From: Hyphomicrobiales bacterium
GTDB taxonomy: Bacteria > Pseudomonadota > Alphaproteobacteria > Rhizobiales > Xanthobacteraceae
Direction: 5' to 3'
Assembly: GCA_013911975.1 (NCBI GenBank)
Contig: JACESF010000027.1
Span: forward strand, 1 to 48,488
Length of the DNA: 48,488 bases
This document shows, in pieces, positions 8,200 through 17,044 of the stretch (position 1 is its first letter; the number at the start of each line of letters is the position of its first letter). The position numbers and the translations under genes were made by a program. A model generated the notes under the pieces. That model saw only the letters and a list, made by a program, of their open reading frames with translations. It was not told the DNA's origin and did no database searches.

Positions 8200-8643
8200 T
8201 TAAAAAATCTCAGTTCCAAGGGCCGCGGCGACCAGAAGAGCCGCGTCGGCGCCCGGCGGAACCGCAATGCGGAAAAGCCCCACGCCTTCGATAACAGCCC
8301 GCGCGGCGGCCTCCGGCGGCAGGCGCTCGGCGTCCGGGGCAGCCAGGTCCACCACGAAGCGCACGGGGCAGTCCGCGCGGAAATTCAGCCGGCGGATGCC
8401 CAGGTTCCGCACCTCGATCAGGCCCTCAAGCTCGGCGGGCGGGGCCGCGAGCAGGCGGCCGTCCTGCACTGCGAGCCGGACCCGGTCGTCCGCCACCAGC
8501 ACGCCGTCCGGCAGCGCGCGGGGCGGGTCCAGGATGAGGCGCAGGGCGAGGGTGGACTTGCCGGAGCCGGAGGGCCCGCGAATGAGGATGCCCGCGCCGT
8601 CCAGCGCCACGCAGGAGGCGTGGATGGTGGGGGCGGGGGCCAT
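8200..8643 (-). CDS. hprK: HPr kinase/phosphorylase, short alphaproteobacterial form
   Basis: A 147-residue cytoplasmic protein equivalent to only the C-terminal catalytic domain of Firmicute HprK (about 310 residues). The P-loop GPSGSGKST is at residues 23-31, and VADDR follows at the second nucleotide-site motif. The N-terminal regulatory domain is absent, as is usual in this class. It phosphorylates the HPr serine and so controls the regulatory PTS. Its ATG shares a base with the chvG stop (TGATG), coupling kinase production to ChvG. A stem-loop GAGATT/AATCTC spans its stop codon. Confidence 0.92.
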   Translation of the reverse strand: MAPAPTIHASCVALDGAGILIRGPSGSGKSTLALRLILDPPRALPDGVLVADDRVRLAVQDGRLLAAPPAELEGLIEVRNLGIRRLNFRADCPVRFVVDLAAPDAERLPPEAAARAVIEGVGLFRIAVPPGADAALLVAAALGTEIF

Positions 8644-10403
8644 CAGGTGCTCGGCAGGCGCACGGTGAGCCGCGCACCCAGCACCTTTTCCCCACCCTCG
8701 CCGTCCGGCGCGGTGCGGTTCTCGGCCCAGATGCGGCCGCCATGGGCTTCCACGATCTGGCGCGAGATGGAGAGGCCGAGGCCGGAATTCTGTCCGAAGC
8801 CCTGGTGGGGCCGGTCGGTGTAGAAGCGCTCGAAGATGCGGTCGATGGCATCGGGACGGATGCCCGGCCCCTCGTCCTCCACGCGGATTTCCACCGCCTG
8901 CTTGAGGCGGCGGCAGGTCACCGTCACCGTGCTGCCCTCGGGCGAGAAGGAGCGGGCATTGGAGACGAGGTTGTCCACCACCTGCCCGAGGCGTGAGGCG
9001 TGGCCGGGAATGACGTAGCCCTGCGGCGCGCCCTGGGCCCGCTCGAAGGCGAGGGCGACGGAGACGCCGTCGTCGCGGCGCACGTCCTGCGCCATGCCCA
9101 CCACCATCTCCAGCAATTGCTTCAGGTCCACGCTCGCCGCTTCCTGGCGCTGAAGCTCGGCGTCGAGGCGGCTGGCGTCGGAAATGTCGGAGATGAGCCG
9201 GTCGAGCCGCTTCACGTCGTGCTGGATCACCTCCAGCAGCCGCGCGCGGGAGGTGTCGTTCTTGGCGAGCGGCAGCGTCTCCACCGCCGAGCGCAGGGAG
9301 GTGAGCGGGTTCTTCAGTTCGTGCGCCACGTCCGCCGCGAAGCTCTCGATGGCCTCGATGCGGTTGTAGAGCGCGCTGGTCATGTCGCGCAGGGCGCCGG
9401 AGAGATGGCCGATCTCGTCGGAGCGGGAGGTGAAGTCGGGGATCTCCACCCGCGACTTGGTGCGCCGGCGCACCCGCTCGGCGGCGGCCGCGAGCTTGCG
9501 CACCGGGTCCGCGATGGTGCCGGCGAGAAGGATGGAGAGCAGCACCATCACCGCCGCCGCCACCAGGAAGACGCGCACGATGACGAAGCGCTCCGCCTCC
9601 ACCGCCTGGTCGATCTCGCCGCCCTGGGTGGAGAGGAGGAGCACGCCCAGGATGGCGCGGAAGCGCTGGATGGGCACCGCTACGGAGACCACCACGCGGC
9701 CCCGGTCGTCCACCCGCACGGCGCTGGCCTTCTGGCCGAGGGCGGCGGAGGCGACTTCCGGATATTCCTTGCCGCTCTGCGGGCCGAACTCCTTGTAGAG
9801 CGGCAGCTCGCCCCGCCCGATCCAGCTCTGGGCCGCGCGCCACGCCCGCTCCATGAGGCCGGGCGGCGTCTGGGTGGGGGGCGGCAGGTCGAAGCGCAGG
9901 ATCTCGCCGCGCGAATAGAGCGAGCGGGAATCCAGCAGCATCATGCCGTCGCGGTCATAGATGCGCGCGCGGGTGCCGGTCGGCCCCACGAGACGGCGCA
10001 GGACCGGGGCGACGCGCTCGGGATTGATGGGGAATTCGAGCGGCGAGAAGCCCTCGTCCGGCCCATAGCTGTCGCCCGCCTGAAGCTCCAGCAGCCGCTC
10101 GGGATCGATGGTGATGGCGTTGGTCTCCACCTGCGCCGAGGCGGCGATGGCGGCGGCGATGATCTCGCCCTGGACCAGCAGGCTCTGCACGCGGGCATCG
10201 ATGAGGCCGGCGCGGAACTCGGAGAGATAGAGGATGCCGGAGACCAGCGCGCACAGGCCCGCCAGATTCAGCAGGACGATGCGCCGGGTGAGGCTGGAGA
10301 AGCCCTTGAAGGCCACGAAGCGGCGCGCGCGGCGAAGCGCCGCGAACAGGCCGAGGCCGGTCGCGCGCTGCGGGTCGGGGAGCTGCTCTGCGTCCGTGGC
10401 CAT
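8643..10403 (-). CDS. chvG: Sensor histidine kinase ChvG
   Basis: A 586-residue inner-membrane kinase paired with ChvI. Helices lie near residues 41-62 and 273-296, flanking a periplasmic sensor of about 210 residues. A HAMP linker is followed by the H-box VAHELKNPLTS with phospho-acceptor His361 and an ATPase domain with N-box NLVSNA, G1 DEGPGI and G2 SGLGLSIS. In rhizobia and relatives this system responds to acid or envelope stress and is held in check by ExoR. The ATG at 10403 lacks a clear ribosome binding site. A GTG at 10445, overlapping the chvI stop as GTGA, would add 14 residues. Confidence 0.94.
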   Translation of the reverse strand: MATDAEQLPDPQRATGLGLFAALRRARRFVAFKGFSSLTRRIVLLNLAGLCALVSGILYLSEFRAGLIDARVQSLLVQGEIIAAAIAASAQVETNAITIDPERLLELQAGDSYGPDEGFSPLEFPINPERVAPVLRRLVGPTGTRARIYDRDGMMLLDSRSLYSRGEILRFDLPPPTQTPPGLMERAWRAAQSWIGRGELPLYKEFGPQSGKEYPEVASAALGQKASAVRVDDRGRVVVSVAVPIQRFRAILGVLLLSTQGGEIDQAVEAERFVIVRVFLVAAAVMVLLSILLAGTIADPVRKLAAAAERVRRRTKSRVEIPDFTSRSDEIGHLSGALRDMTSALYNRIEAIESFAADVAHELKNPLTSLRSAVETLPLAKNDTSRARLLEVIQHDVKRLDRLISDISDASRLDAELQRQEAASVDLKQLLEMVVGMAQDVRRDDGVSVALAFERAQGAPQGYVIPGHASRLGQVVDNLVSNARSFSPEGSTVTVTCRRLKQAVEIRVEDEGPGIRPDAIDRIFERFYTDRPHQGFGQNSGLGLSISRQIVEAHGGRIWAENRTAPDGEGGEKVLGARLTVRLPST

Positions 10404-10441
10404 GGGATGGACGGAAAAGGGGCGCCCGGAAGCGCCCGCTC

Positions 10442-11143
10442 TCACGCTTCCTTGAAGCGGTAGCCGACCCCGTAGAGGGTCTCGATCATGTCGAAATTGT
10501 CGTCCGTGGACTTGAACTTCTTGCGCAGCCGCTTGATGTGGCTGTCGATGGTGCGGTCGTCCACATAGACCTGATCGTCATAGGCCGCGTCCATCAGGGC
10601 GTTGCGGCTCTTCACCACGCCGGGGCGCTGGGCCAGCGCCTGGAGGATGAGGAATTCGGTGACGGTGAGCGTCACCGGCTCGCCCTTCCAGGTGCAGGTG
10701 TGCCGCTCCGGGTCCATGCGCAGCAGGCCGCGCTCCAGCACCTTGGCGCTGTCGGTCTCGCGGGGCGCGGTGCCGTCCTTGCCGGCGAAGCGGCGCAGCA
10801 CCGCCTTCACCCGCTCCACCAGCAGGCGCTGGGAGAAGGGCTTCTTGATGAAGTCGTCGGCGCCCATCTTGAGGCCGAACAATTCGTCGATCTCCTCGTC
10901 CTTGGAGGTGAGGAAGATCACCGGCATGTCGGTCTTCTGCCGCACCCGGCGCAGCAGCTCCATGCCGTCCATGCGGGGCATCTTGATGTCGAAGATGGCA
11001 AGGTCGGGCGGATTGGACTTGAAGCCGTCCAGGGCGGAGGCCCCGTCGGTATAGGTGTCGATCCTGTATCCCTCGGCCTCCAGTGCGATGGAGACGGAGG
11101 TCAGGATATTACGGTCGTCATCGACGAGGGCGATCGTGGGCAT
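10442..11143 (-). CDS. chvI: DNA-binding response regulator ChvI
   Basis: A 233-residue OmpR-family regulator. The receiver domain (residues 1-120) has the acidic pocket DDD at 8-10, phospho-acceptor Asp52 in [10 protein letters not shown], and the switch Lys in KKPFS. The winged-helix DNA-binding domain includes [19 protein letters not shown]. The ATG at 11143 follows AGAGGTG; the longer open frame upstream crosses non-coding DNA. A TATAAG on the minus strand at 11180-11185 is a candidate -10 element. First gene of chvI-chvG-hprK. Confidence 0.96.
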   Translation of the reverse strand: MPTIALVDDDRNILTSVSIALEAEGYRIDTYTDGASALDGFKSNPPDLAIFDIKMPRMDGMELLRRVRQKTDMPVIFLTSKDEEIDELFGLKMGADDFIKKPFSQRLLVERVKAVLRRFAGKDGTAPRETDSAKVLERGLLRMDPERHTCTWKGEPVTLTVTEFLILQALAQRPGVVKSRNALMDAAYDDQVYVDDRTIDSHIKRLRKKFKSTDDNFDMIETLYGVGYRFKEA

Positions 11144-11351
11144 GACACCTCTTTTCAAGCGTCGGGCGGCGGCGCTGACCTTATAGGGGTGAACCCCGTT
11201 CGCGTGGCCGAAATGTGACACCGCGCTTGTCCGGGTTGTAAAAATAGCGCCAAAACCCTTTATCAACAACGCGGGAGCTTCCACAGGTGGCCCGGGGCCG
11301 CGCGCTGTGGCTGCCTGGGGGTTCCGTCCCCGCCCGTTCCGGACCCTCCGC

Positions 11352-12065
11352 ATGCCCAGCGATCCTGCCGCCACCGTGCTTCGCCTGCTCCACGAGGCGC
11401 GCCATGCGAGCCTCGCCACCCTGGAGGACGGGGGCACGCCGCACGTCTCCCTGGTGGCCGTGGCGCCGGACGGGGAGGGCGCCCCGCTGCTGCTCCTGTC
11501 GGACCTCGCCCGCCATACGCGGAACCTGAAGCGCGACGACCGGGTCTCGTTGCTCGTGACCGATCCGAGGGGCGCCGATCCCATGAACGCGCCCCGCGCC
11601 AGCTTCATCGGCCGGATCGCGCGGGCGGGAGATCAGGCGCGAGAGGCTGTGCGCGAGCGGTTCCTGGCCTGGCATCCCGATGCGCGCCTTTATGCCGACT
11701 TCACCGACTTCGCCTTCTACCGGCTCGCCTGCGACGAGATTCATCTGGTGGAGGGGTTCGGACGGATCTCCACCTTGCCCGGCGCCGCCGCGACCCTCGA
11801 CTGGAGCGATGCGGAGGCGGTGCGCGCCGGCGAAGAGGGGATCATCGCCCACATGAATGCGGACCACGCGGACGCCGTGGCGCTCTACGCCACCGCCCTC
11901 CTGGGCGCGGAGGCGGGCGACTGGCGCATGATTTCCATCGATCCGGAAGGTTGCGACCTGATGTGCGAGTCGCAGGTGCGGCGCCTGCCTTTTCCGCGGC
12001 GCGCCATTAGTCTTGCTGCGGTGCGAGAAGTTCTTGTGGCGCTTGCGAAAGACGCGCGCAATTGA
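11352..12065 (+). CDS. HugZ-like pyridoxamine 5'-phosphate oxidase-fold protein with DUF2470
   Basis: A 237-residue protein. An N-terminal split-barrel FMN/heme-binding domain (about 1-150, beginning [13 protein letters not shown]) is followed by a C-terminal DUF2470 domain (about 160-235, with [17 protein letters not shown]). This pairing is that of HugZ/HutZ-type heme-degrading or heme-storage proteins, but the same fold has other roles, so heme use is inferred. The second ATG (11352) fits the domain start better than 11307. It is divergent from chvI and sits between chvI and pckA. Confidence 0.85.
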   Translation: MPSDPAATVLRLLHEARHASLATLEDGGTPHVSLVAVAPDGEGAPLLLLSDLARHTRNLKRDDRVSLLVTDPRGADPMNAPRASFIGRIARAGDQAREAVRERFLAWHPDARLYADFTDFAFYRLACDEIHLVEGFGRISTLPGAAATLDWSDAEAVRAGEEGIIAHMNADHADAVALYATALLGAEAGDWRMISIDPEGCDLMCESQVRRLPFPRRAISLAAVREVLVALAKDARN

Positions 12066-12078
12066 AGAAAAGTTGAGA

Positions 12079-12093
12079 TTAAATCGTTTTTAA
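12079..12093. promoter_or_regulatory. Perfect CtrA-type box upstream of pckA
   Basis: TTAA-ATCGTTT-TTAA matches the CtrA consensus TTAA-N7-TTAA exactly. It lies 118 bases upstream of the pckA start in a short AT-rich stretch of GC-rich DNA. The match is seen directly; binding by CtrA is inference from the class-wide consensus. Confidence 0.5.
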
Positions 12094-12210
12094 ATGGGGT
12101 CGAAGTGGTTCACAGAACCCATGCTGGCCACTAAGTTCCGCGCTTCCGCCAAAGCTCAGCGAAAGCGGGGCGTGTGCGCAACATCATGTTGAAGCCATAG
12201 GAGACGAGCC

Positions 12211-13824
12211 GTGCTCGAGACCGGACAACGTAACAGCGCCTGCGGCGCGGACAGCTTCGGGCTGCGGCAGCTTGCGGGCGTCCATTGGAACCTCAGCGAG
12301 CCGGCGCTCTACGAGCACGCGCTCGCCAATCGCGAAGCCCGCCTGACCAGCGGCGGCGCGCTCGCCGCCGAGACCGGCGTGCATACTGGCCGCAGCCCCA
12401 AGGACAAATTCGTCGTCAAGGACGCGGTCACCGAGGGCGAGGTATGGTGGGACAATAACGGCGCCATGTCCGAGGCGCAGTTCGACGTGCTGTACGAGGA
12501 CTTTCTGAAGGCGGCCGAGGGCAAGACGCTCTACGCCCAGGACCTGTATGGCGGCGCCGACCGGGACTACCAGATCAAGGCCCGCGTCTACACCGAATAT
12601 GCGTGGCACTCTTTGTTCATCCGCACCATGCTGCGCCGGCCCGAGCGGTCCGAGCTCGACGGCTTCGTGCCCGAGATGACCATCATCGACCTGCCGAGCT
12701 TCAAGGCCGACCCGGCCCGCCACGGCGTGCGCTCCGACACCGTCATCGCGGTGAATTTCAAGCGCGGCATCGTGCTGATCGGCTCCTCGTCCTATGCGGG
12801 CGAGATGAAGAAGTCGGTCTTCACCTTCCTGAACTACCTGCTGCCCGCCAAGGGCGTGCTGCCCATGCACGGCTCGGCCAATGTGGGCCCGGACGGCGAC
12901 GTGGCGGTGTTTTTCGGCCTGTCCGGCACCGGCAAGACCACCCTCTCGGCGGATCCGAACCGCACCCTTTTGGGCGATGACGAGCACGGCTGGGGCAAGG
13001 GCGGCGTCTTCAATTTCGAGGGCGGCTGCTACGCCAAGACCATCAACCTCTCCAAGGAGGCGGAGCCGGAGATCTTCGCGGCCTCCAACCGCTTCGGCAC
13101 CATCCTTGAGAATGTGGTCCTCGATCCCATCACCCATGTGCCGGACTTCGACGACGGGCGCCTGACCCAGAACACCCGCTCCTGCTACCCGCTCGACTTC
13201 ATCCCGAACGCGAGCCCGAGCGGCAAGGCGGGGCAGCCGAAGAACATCATCATGCTGGTGGCGGATGCCTTCGGCGTGATGCCGCCCATCGCGCGCCTCA
13301 CGCCCGACCAGGCGATGTACCACTTCCTGTCCGGCTACACGGCCAAGGTGGCGGGCACCGAGAAGGGCGTGAAGGATCCCGAGGCGACCTTCTCCACCTG
13401 CTTCGGCGCCCCCTTCCTGCCGCGCCATCCGTCCGTCTACGGCAACATGCTGCGTAACCTCATCGCCGAGCACGGCGTGGATTGCTGGCTGGTGAACACG
13501 GGCTGGACCGGCGGCAAGTTCGGCGTCGGCCGCCGCATGCCCATCAAGGTCACGCGCGCTTTGCTCACGGCGGCCCTCAACGGCTCGCTGAAGGACGTGG
13601 CGTTCCGCACCGATCCCTATTTCGGCTTCGCGGTGCCCACCTCGCTTCCGGGCGTCGAGCCGCACATCCTCTATCCGTCCAAGACCTGGGCGGATAAGGC
13701 GGACTTCGACGCCACGGCGCGCCGCCTCGTGGCCATGTTCCAGGAGAATTTCGCGCGCTTCGAGAAGCACGTGGACGCCTCCGTGCGGGACGCCCAGCCC
13801 CAGGTCCGCATCGCCGCGGAGTGA
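12211..13824 (+). CDS. pckA: Phosphoenolpyruvate carboxykinase (ATP)
   Basis: A 537-residue cytosolic enzyme that converts oxaloacetate and ATP to PEP, CO2 and ADP, the entry step of gluconeogenesis. The kinase P-loop GLSGTGKTT is at residues 236-244. The substrate-loop [13 protein letters not shown] is near 55-67, and the adenine-site [11 protein letters not shown] lies near the C terminus. Length matches the ATP-dependent family. GTG start with AGGAGA upstream. The 145-base leader carries a perfect CtrA-type box. Linkage to chvI/chvG and the regulatory PTS is conserved in rhizobia and suggests joint control of gluconeogenesis. A terminator follows at 13864. Confidence 0.96.
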   Translation: MLETGQRNSACGADSFGLRQLAGVHWNLSEPALYEHALANREARLTSGGALAAETGVHTGRSPKDKFVVKDAVTEGEVWWDNNGAMSEAQFDVLYEDFLKAAEGKTLYAQDLYGGADRDYQIKARVYTEYAWHSLFIRTMLRRPERSELDGFVPEMTIIDLPSFKADPARHGVRSDTVIAVNFKRGIVLIGSSSYAGEMKKSVFTFLNYLLPAKGVLPMHGSANVGPDGDVAVFFGLSGTGKTTLSADPNRTLLGDDEHGWGKGGVFNFEGGCYAKTINLSKEAEPEIFAASNRFGTILENVVLDPITHVPDFDDGRLTQNTRSCYPLDFIPNASPSGKAGQPKNIIMLVADAFGVMPPIARLTPDQAMYHFLSGYTAKVAGTEKGVKDPEATFSTCFGAPFLPRHPSVYGNMLRNLIAEHGVDCWLVNTGWTGGKFGVGRRMPIKVTRALLTAALNGSLKDVAFRTDPYFGFAVPTSLPGVEPHILYPSKTWADKADFDATARRLVAMFQENFARFEKHVDASVRDAQPQVRIAAE

Positions 13825-13863
13825 GGCGGGACCGGGCGCGTCAGGGCCGCCCGGCCACTGCTC

Positions 13864-13898
13864 AGGCCCGCCCGCCGGCACCGGCTGGCGGGCCTTTT
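13864..13898 (+). terminator. Rho-independent terminator of pckA
   Basis: Perfect 9-base stem AGGCCCGCC/GGCGGGCCT with a 14-base loop, ending in TTTT at 13895-13898. It starts 40 bases after the pckA stop. Confidence 0.75.
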
Positions 13899-14204
13899 CA
13901 CTGCCGGCGCGCGCGATCCATTGTCGCGCGAGCCTGGAACTGCTAAAAATATGTCATGAACCCTCGCCGCACCCATGGCCCGTGCCCCTCCTTGGCCGCG
14001 TTCTGCGCCGCCGGGACCCATGCGCGCACCACCATGGAATTCGCCGCGGTGCCGGATCATGTGCGCCTGCCGGGGCGCTTCTTCGGCCGGTTCACGACCG
14101 CGGCCCTCGCCGCGCTTCGCTGACCTTCCTCTTTTTTCCGTCAGTCACCGGCACAGTCCGACGTCGCGGCATGCGCGCGTCGGCGATCCTCAGGACACAT
14201 CATC
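13899..14204. other. Leader region of leuC with one doubtful small reading frame
   Basis: Holds the promoter region of leuC. A 55-codon frame at 13956-14123 (ATG, high third-position GC, stop TGA) could encode a small protein, but it lacks a ribosome binding site, a recognisable family and the leucine-codon run expected of a leucine attenuator peptide. I do not call it a gene. No clear -35/-10 pair or riboswitch was recognised. Confidence 0.4.
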
Positions 14205-15632
14205 ATGAGCAACTCGGCGAGCGCCCCGCGCACCCTCTACGACAAGATCTTCGACGACCACGTGGTCCAGCGTCAGGAGGACGGCACCTGCCTCCTCTAT
14301 ATCGACCGCCACCTGGTCCATGAGGTCACGAGCCCCCAGGCCTTCGAGGGCCTGCGCATGACCGGCCGCAAGGTGCGCGCGCCGGAGAAGACCCTCGCCG
14401 TGGTGGACCACAACGTGCCCACCACCGACCGCTCCCTGCCGAACCCCGACCCGGAGAGCGCGGCCCAGATCGCCGCCCTCGCGGACAACGTGAAGGAATT
14501 CGGCATCGAATATTATGACGGCTTCGACCGTCGCCAGGGCGTGGTGCATGTGGTGGGCCCCGAGCAGGGCTTCACGCTGCCCGGCACCACCATCGTGTGC
14601 GGCGACAGCCACACCTCGACCCACGGTGCGTTCGGCGCGCTGGCCCATGGCATCGGCACCTCGGAGGTGGAGCATGTGCTCGCCACCCAGACGCTGATCC
14701 AGAAGAAGGCCAAGAACATGCGCGTGACGGTGGACGGGCGCCTGCCCGACGGCGTCGGCGCGAAGGACGTCGTGCTCGCCATCATCGGCACCATCGGCAC
14801 CGCCGGCGGCACTGGCTACGTGATCGAATATGCCGGCGACACCATCCGCGACCTGTCCATGGAAGGCCGCATGACGGTGTGCAACATGTCCATCGAGGGC
14901 GGCGCGCGCGCGGGCCTGGTGGCGCCGGACGAGAAGGCGTTCGCCTATCTGCGCGACCGGCCCAAGAGCCCGAAGGGCGCGGACTGGGACGCGGCCATGC
15001 GCTATTGGGAAAAGCTCCACACCGATCCCGGCGCCTTCTTCGACAGCGAGATCCGCCTCGACGGCGCGAGCCTGCCCCCCATCGTCTCCTGGGGCACGAG
15101 CCCCGAGGACGTCATTTCGGTGGAAGGTCTGGTGCCCGATCCCGAGCTGATCGAGGACGAGGTGAAGCGCGGCGCCAAGAAGCGGGCGCTGGCCTATATG
15201 GGCCTCACCGCCGGCACCAAGATCACCGACATCGCGCTCGACCGCGTGTTCATCGGCTCCTGCACCAACGGGCGCATCGAGGACCTGCGCCAGGCGGCGC
15301 AGATGATCGGCGGCCAGAAGGTCAACGCCAATGTGAGCGCCATGGTGGTGCCCGGCTCCGGCCTCGTGAAGGCGCAGGCCGAGGCCGAGGGCCTCGACGT
15401 GATTTTCAAGGAAGCGGGCTTCGAATGGCGCGAGCCGGGCTGCTCCATGTGCCTCGCCATGAACCCGGACCGGCTCTCGCCGGAAGAGCGCTGCGCCTCC
15501 ACCTCGAACCGCAATTTCGAGGGACGCCAGGGCTTCAAGGGCCGCACGCATCTCGTCTCCCCCGCCATGGCGGCGGCGGCGGCGATCGCGGGCCGGTTCG
15601 TGGACGTGCGGCACTGGCCGCGCGCCATCTGA
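14205..15632 (+). CDS. leuC: 3-isopropylmalate dehydratase large subunit
   Basis: A 475-residue aconitase-family subunit carrying the 4Fe-4S cluster that isomerises 2-isopropylmalate to 3-isopropylmalate in leucine synthesis. The cluster cysteines are visible: Cys353 in [12 protein letters not shown], and Cys413 and Cys416 in CSMCLAMNP. The active-site segments [12 protein letters not shown] and VDHNVPT are intact. It acts as a heterodimer with LeuD, encoded 1.4 kb downstream rather than adjacent. The ATG is preceded by CAGGACACATCATC, a weak ribosome binding site. Full length with no damage. Confidence 0.97.
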   Translation: MSNSASAPRTLYDKIFDDHVVQRQEDGTCLLYIDRHLVHEVTSPQAFEGLRMTGRKVRAPEKTLAVVDHNVPTTDRSLPNPDPESAAQIAALADNVKEFGIEYYDGFDRRQGVVHVVGPEQGFTLPGTTIVCGDSHTSTHGAFGALAHGIGTSEVEHVLATQTLIQKKAKNMRVTVDGRLPDGVGAKDVVLAIIGTIGTAGGTGYVIEYAGDTIRDLSMEGRMTVCNMSIEGGARAGLVAPDEKAFAYLRDRPKSPKGADWDAAMRYWEKLHTDPGAFFDSEIRLDGASLPPIVSWGTSPEDVISVEGLVPDPELIEDEVKRGAKKRALAYMGLTAGTKITDIALDRVFIGSCTNGRIEDLRQAAQMIGGQKVNANVSAMVVPGSGLVKAQAEAEGLDVIFKEAGFEWREPGCSMCLAMNPDRLSPEERCASTSNRNFEGRQGFKGRTHLVSPAMAAAAAIAGRFVDVRHWPRAI

Positions 15633-15692
15633 GGTGAGGGCGGGGCGGCGGCGCGGCCGTCGCCCGGTTCCTGACGGTGGCTCTCGCCGGGC

Positions 15693-15839
15693 TTACGCCC
15701 CGTGCGCCGGAGCCAGCGTGGCGACGCCCGGCGTCGCGATGCCCACCTGGGCGACCTGTCGGGTTTCCTGAGGGGCGAAGAAAGCGGCAACGCCCAGGAT
15801 GGTCACGACACCTGCCGTGACCGCCAGCTTGCGCAGCAT
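15693..15839 (-). CDS. Small secreted or anchored peptide of 48 residues
   Basis: A short gene supported by an excellent ribosome binding site, GGAGG, 6 bases before the ATG at 15839. The product begins MLRKLAVTAGVV, has one hydrophobic stretch (about residues 5-22) and then a polar Gln/Thr/Ala/Pro-rich tail ending AHGA. It is a signal peptide with a tiny mature part, or a single-pass anchor. No family recognised. It lies on the minus strand between leuC and the metallopeptidase gene, interrupting the plus-strand leu region. Similar tiny secreted proteins occur in Xanthobacteraceae-like genomes as I recall, but the function is unknown. Confidence 0.65.
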   Translation of the reverse strand: MLRKLAVTAGVVTILGVAAFFAPQETRQVAQVGIATPGVATLAPAHGA

Positions 15840-15919
15840 GGTCAGCCTCCGTGTGCAGTCTGCCCTCTCAACGGCCGCGCATGGTTAAAGGTTCCTTACC
15901 CCGACCGGAGTGGAGTGCG

Positions 15920-16339
15920 ATGCCTGCCACGGACGATTGGAGCAGCCGGACCGCGCCGTCTCTGGACGAGATGGAGGCGCTGGCGGACCGCGCGTTCGCC
16001 GGGCTGCCGGAGGGCTTTCGCCGCCTCGTGGCCGGCGTGGTGATCCGCGTGGAGGACTTCCCCACCGACGAGGTGCTGGACGAGATGGAGGCGGAGACGC
16101 CCTTCGACCTGCTGGGCCTGTTCCACGGCATCGGCATGGCGCAGGACGCCGCGGTGGGGGAGACGGGGCGCCTGCCCAACATGATCTTCCTCTATCGCCG
16201 CCCCATCCTGGACTATTGGGCGGAGCACGAGGAGAGCCTGGGCGCGGTGGTGACCCATGTTCTGGTGCACGAGATCGGCCACCATTTCGGCCTCTCGGAC
16301 GAGGACATGGAGCGGATCGAGGAGGCGGCCGATGTCTGA
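15920..16339 (+). CDS. Zincin-like metallopeptidase family protein (DUF1025 type)
   Basis: A 139-residue cytoplasmic protein of the minimal zincin family often annotated 'metallopeptidase family protein'. The zinc motif HEIGHHFG supplies His117, Glu118 and His121, followed by an acidic GLSDEDMERIE segment typical of the family. PNMIFLYRRPIL is the other conserved stretch. Natural substrates are unknown. GGAGTGGAG precedes the ATG at 15920, which is preferred over an open frame starting at 15851. A near-match CtrA box (15885-15899) lies between this gene and the divergent small gene. Confidence 0.87.
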   Translation: MPATDDWSSRTAPSLDEMEALADRAFAGLPEGFRRLVAGVVIRVEDFPTDEVLDEMEAETPFDLLGLFHGIGMAQDAAVGETGRLPNMIFLYRRPILDYWAEHEESLGAVVTHVLVHEIGHHFGLSDEDMERIEEAADV

Positions 16340-16414
16340 CGCCGCAGCGGGGTTCCCCCAATGGACGGTGGGGGAGGCGAGTTCTAGAACGTCTCTAATA
16401 AAGGAGATGAGTCC

Positions 16415-16954
16415 ATGACCTCGCCGACCCGCTATCCCGCCTCGTTCCGCGCCATCCACTGGGCGACTGTCCTGTGCGTGCTGTTCGCCTACGGCATCAC
16501 CTATGCCGAGGCGCTGTTCGCGCGCGGCACGCCCGAGCGGGCCATGGTGTGGTGGCTCCATATTTCCGTGGGGCTGCTGGTCCTGGCCTTCACCCTGGCG
16601 CGGGTGGGGCTGCACGGCGTGGTGCGCCTGCCGCCGCCGTCGCCCGCCGTGACCGGCCTGACGGCCCTGGCGGCGAAAGGCGCGCACATCGCGCTCTACC
16701 TGCTTCTGCTGGCGGTGCCGCTGGTGGGGATCTGGCTCGCCTTCCTGCGGGGCAACGATGTGAGCTTCTTCGGCCTGTTCTCCGTTCCCTCGCCGGTGGC
16801 GGTGGACCGCGCGGCGGCGGGGAACGTGAAGGAGGTCCATGAATGGCTGGCGAACGGCCTGCTGGCGGTGGCCGCGCTCCATGCGGCGGCGGCGCTCTGG
16901 CACCATTTCGTCCGCCGCGATGACGTGCTGACCCGGATGCTTCCGGGACGATGA
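16415..16954 (+). CDS. Cytochrome b561 family membrane protein
   Basis: A 179-residue four-helix membrane protein of the bacterial cytochrome b561 (CybB) family, which binds two b hemes and passes electrons from quinol across the inner membrane. Candidate heme ligands sit as expected: His15 (FRAIHWATV), His49 (WWLHISVG), His142 (VHEWLAN) and His156 (LHAAAALWHH). AAAGGAG is 8 bases before the ATG. A 10-base palindrome GTTCTAGAAC lies at 16381-16390, upstream of the ribosome binding site. Two large hairpins separate it from leuD. Confidence 0.92.
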   Translation: MTSPTRYPASFRAIHWATVLCVLFAYGITYAEALFARGTPERAMVWWLHISVGLLVLAFTLARVGLHGVVRLPPPSPAVTGLTALAAKGAHIALYLLLLAVPLVGIWLAFLRGNDVSFFGLFSVPSPVAVDRAAAGNVKEVHEWLANGLLAVAALHAAAALWHHFVRRDDVLTRMLPGR

Positions 16955-16961
16955 AACGGAC

Positions 16962-17010
16962 GCGCCGCCCGCGAGGGCGGCGCAGCCGGGCGGGCAGGGC
17001 GCCCGCCCGG
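16962..17010 (+). other. Tandem GC-rich stem-loops between the cytochrome b561 gene and leuD
   Basis: The first hairpin (16962-16983) is a perfect 9-base stem GCGCCGCCC/GGGCGGCGC closed by a GCGA loop, a GNRA-type tetraloop. The second (16986-17010) is a perfect 10-base stem CCGGGCGGGC/GCCCGCCCGG with a 5-base loop. Neither has a T run, so RNA stabilisation, processing or Rho-linked termination is as likely as intrinsic termination. Confidence 0.6.
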
Positions 17011-17044
17011 TGCGACAGACACAGGGATCAAGGGACGCGAGACA

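Noticed and set aside
9000..10463. 487-codon plus-strand frame
   Set aside because: Antisense to chvG; composition is His/Arg/Gly-rich with no recognisable family.
12184..13881. 565-codon minus-strand frame
   Set aside because: Antisense shadow of pckA caused by high third-position GC.
13956..14123. 55-codon plus-strand frame upstream of leuC
   Set aside because: Good third-position GC but no ribosome binding site, no homology I recognise and no leucine run; not strong enough to call.
16381..16395. Possible alphaproteobacterial LexA (SOS) box
   Set aside because: The consensus GTTC-N7-GTTC is not met; the second half reads TCTC. Only the palindrome was kept as a finding.
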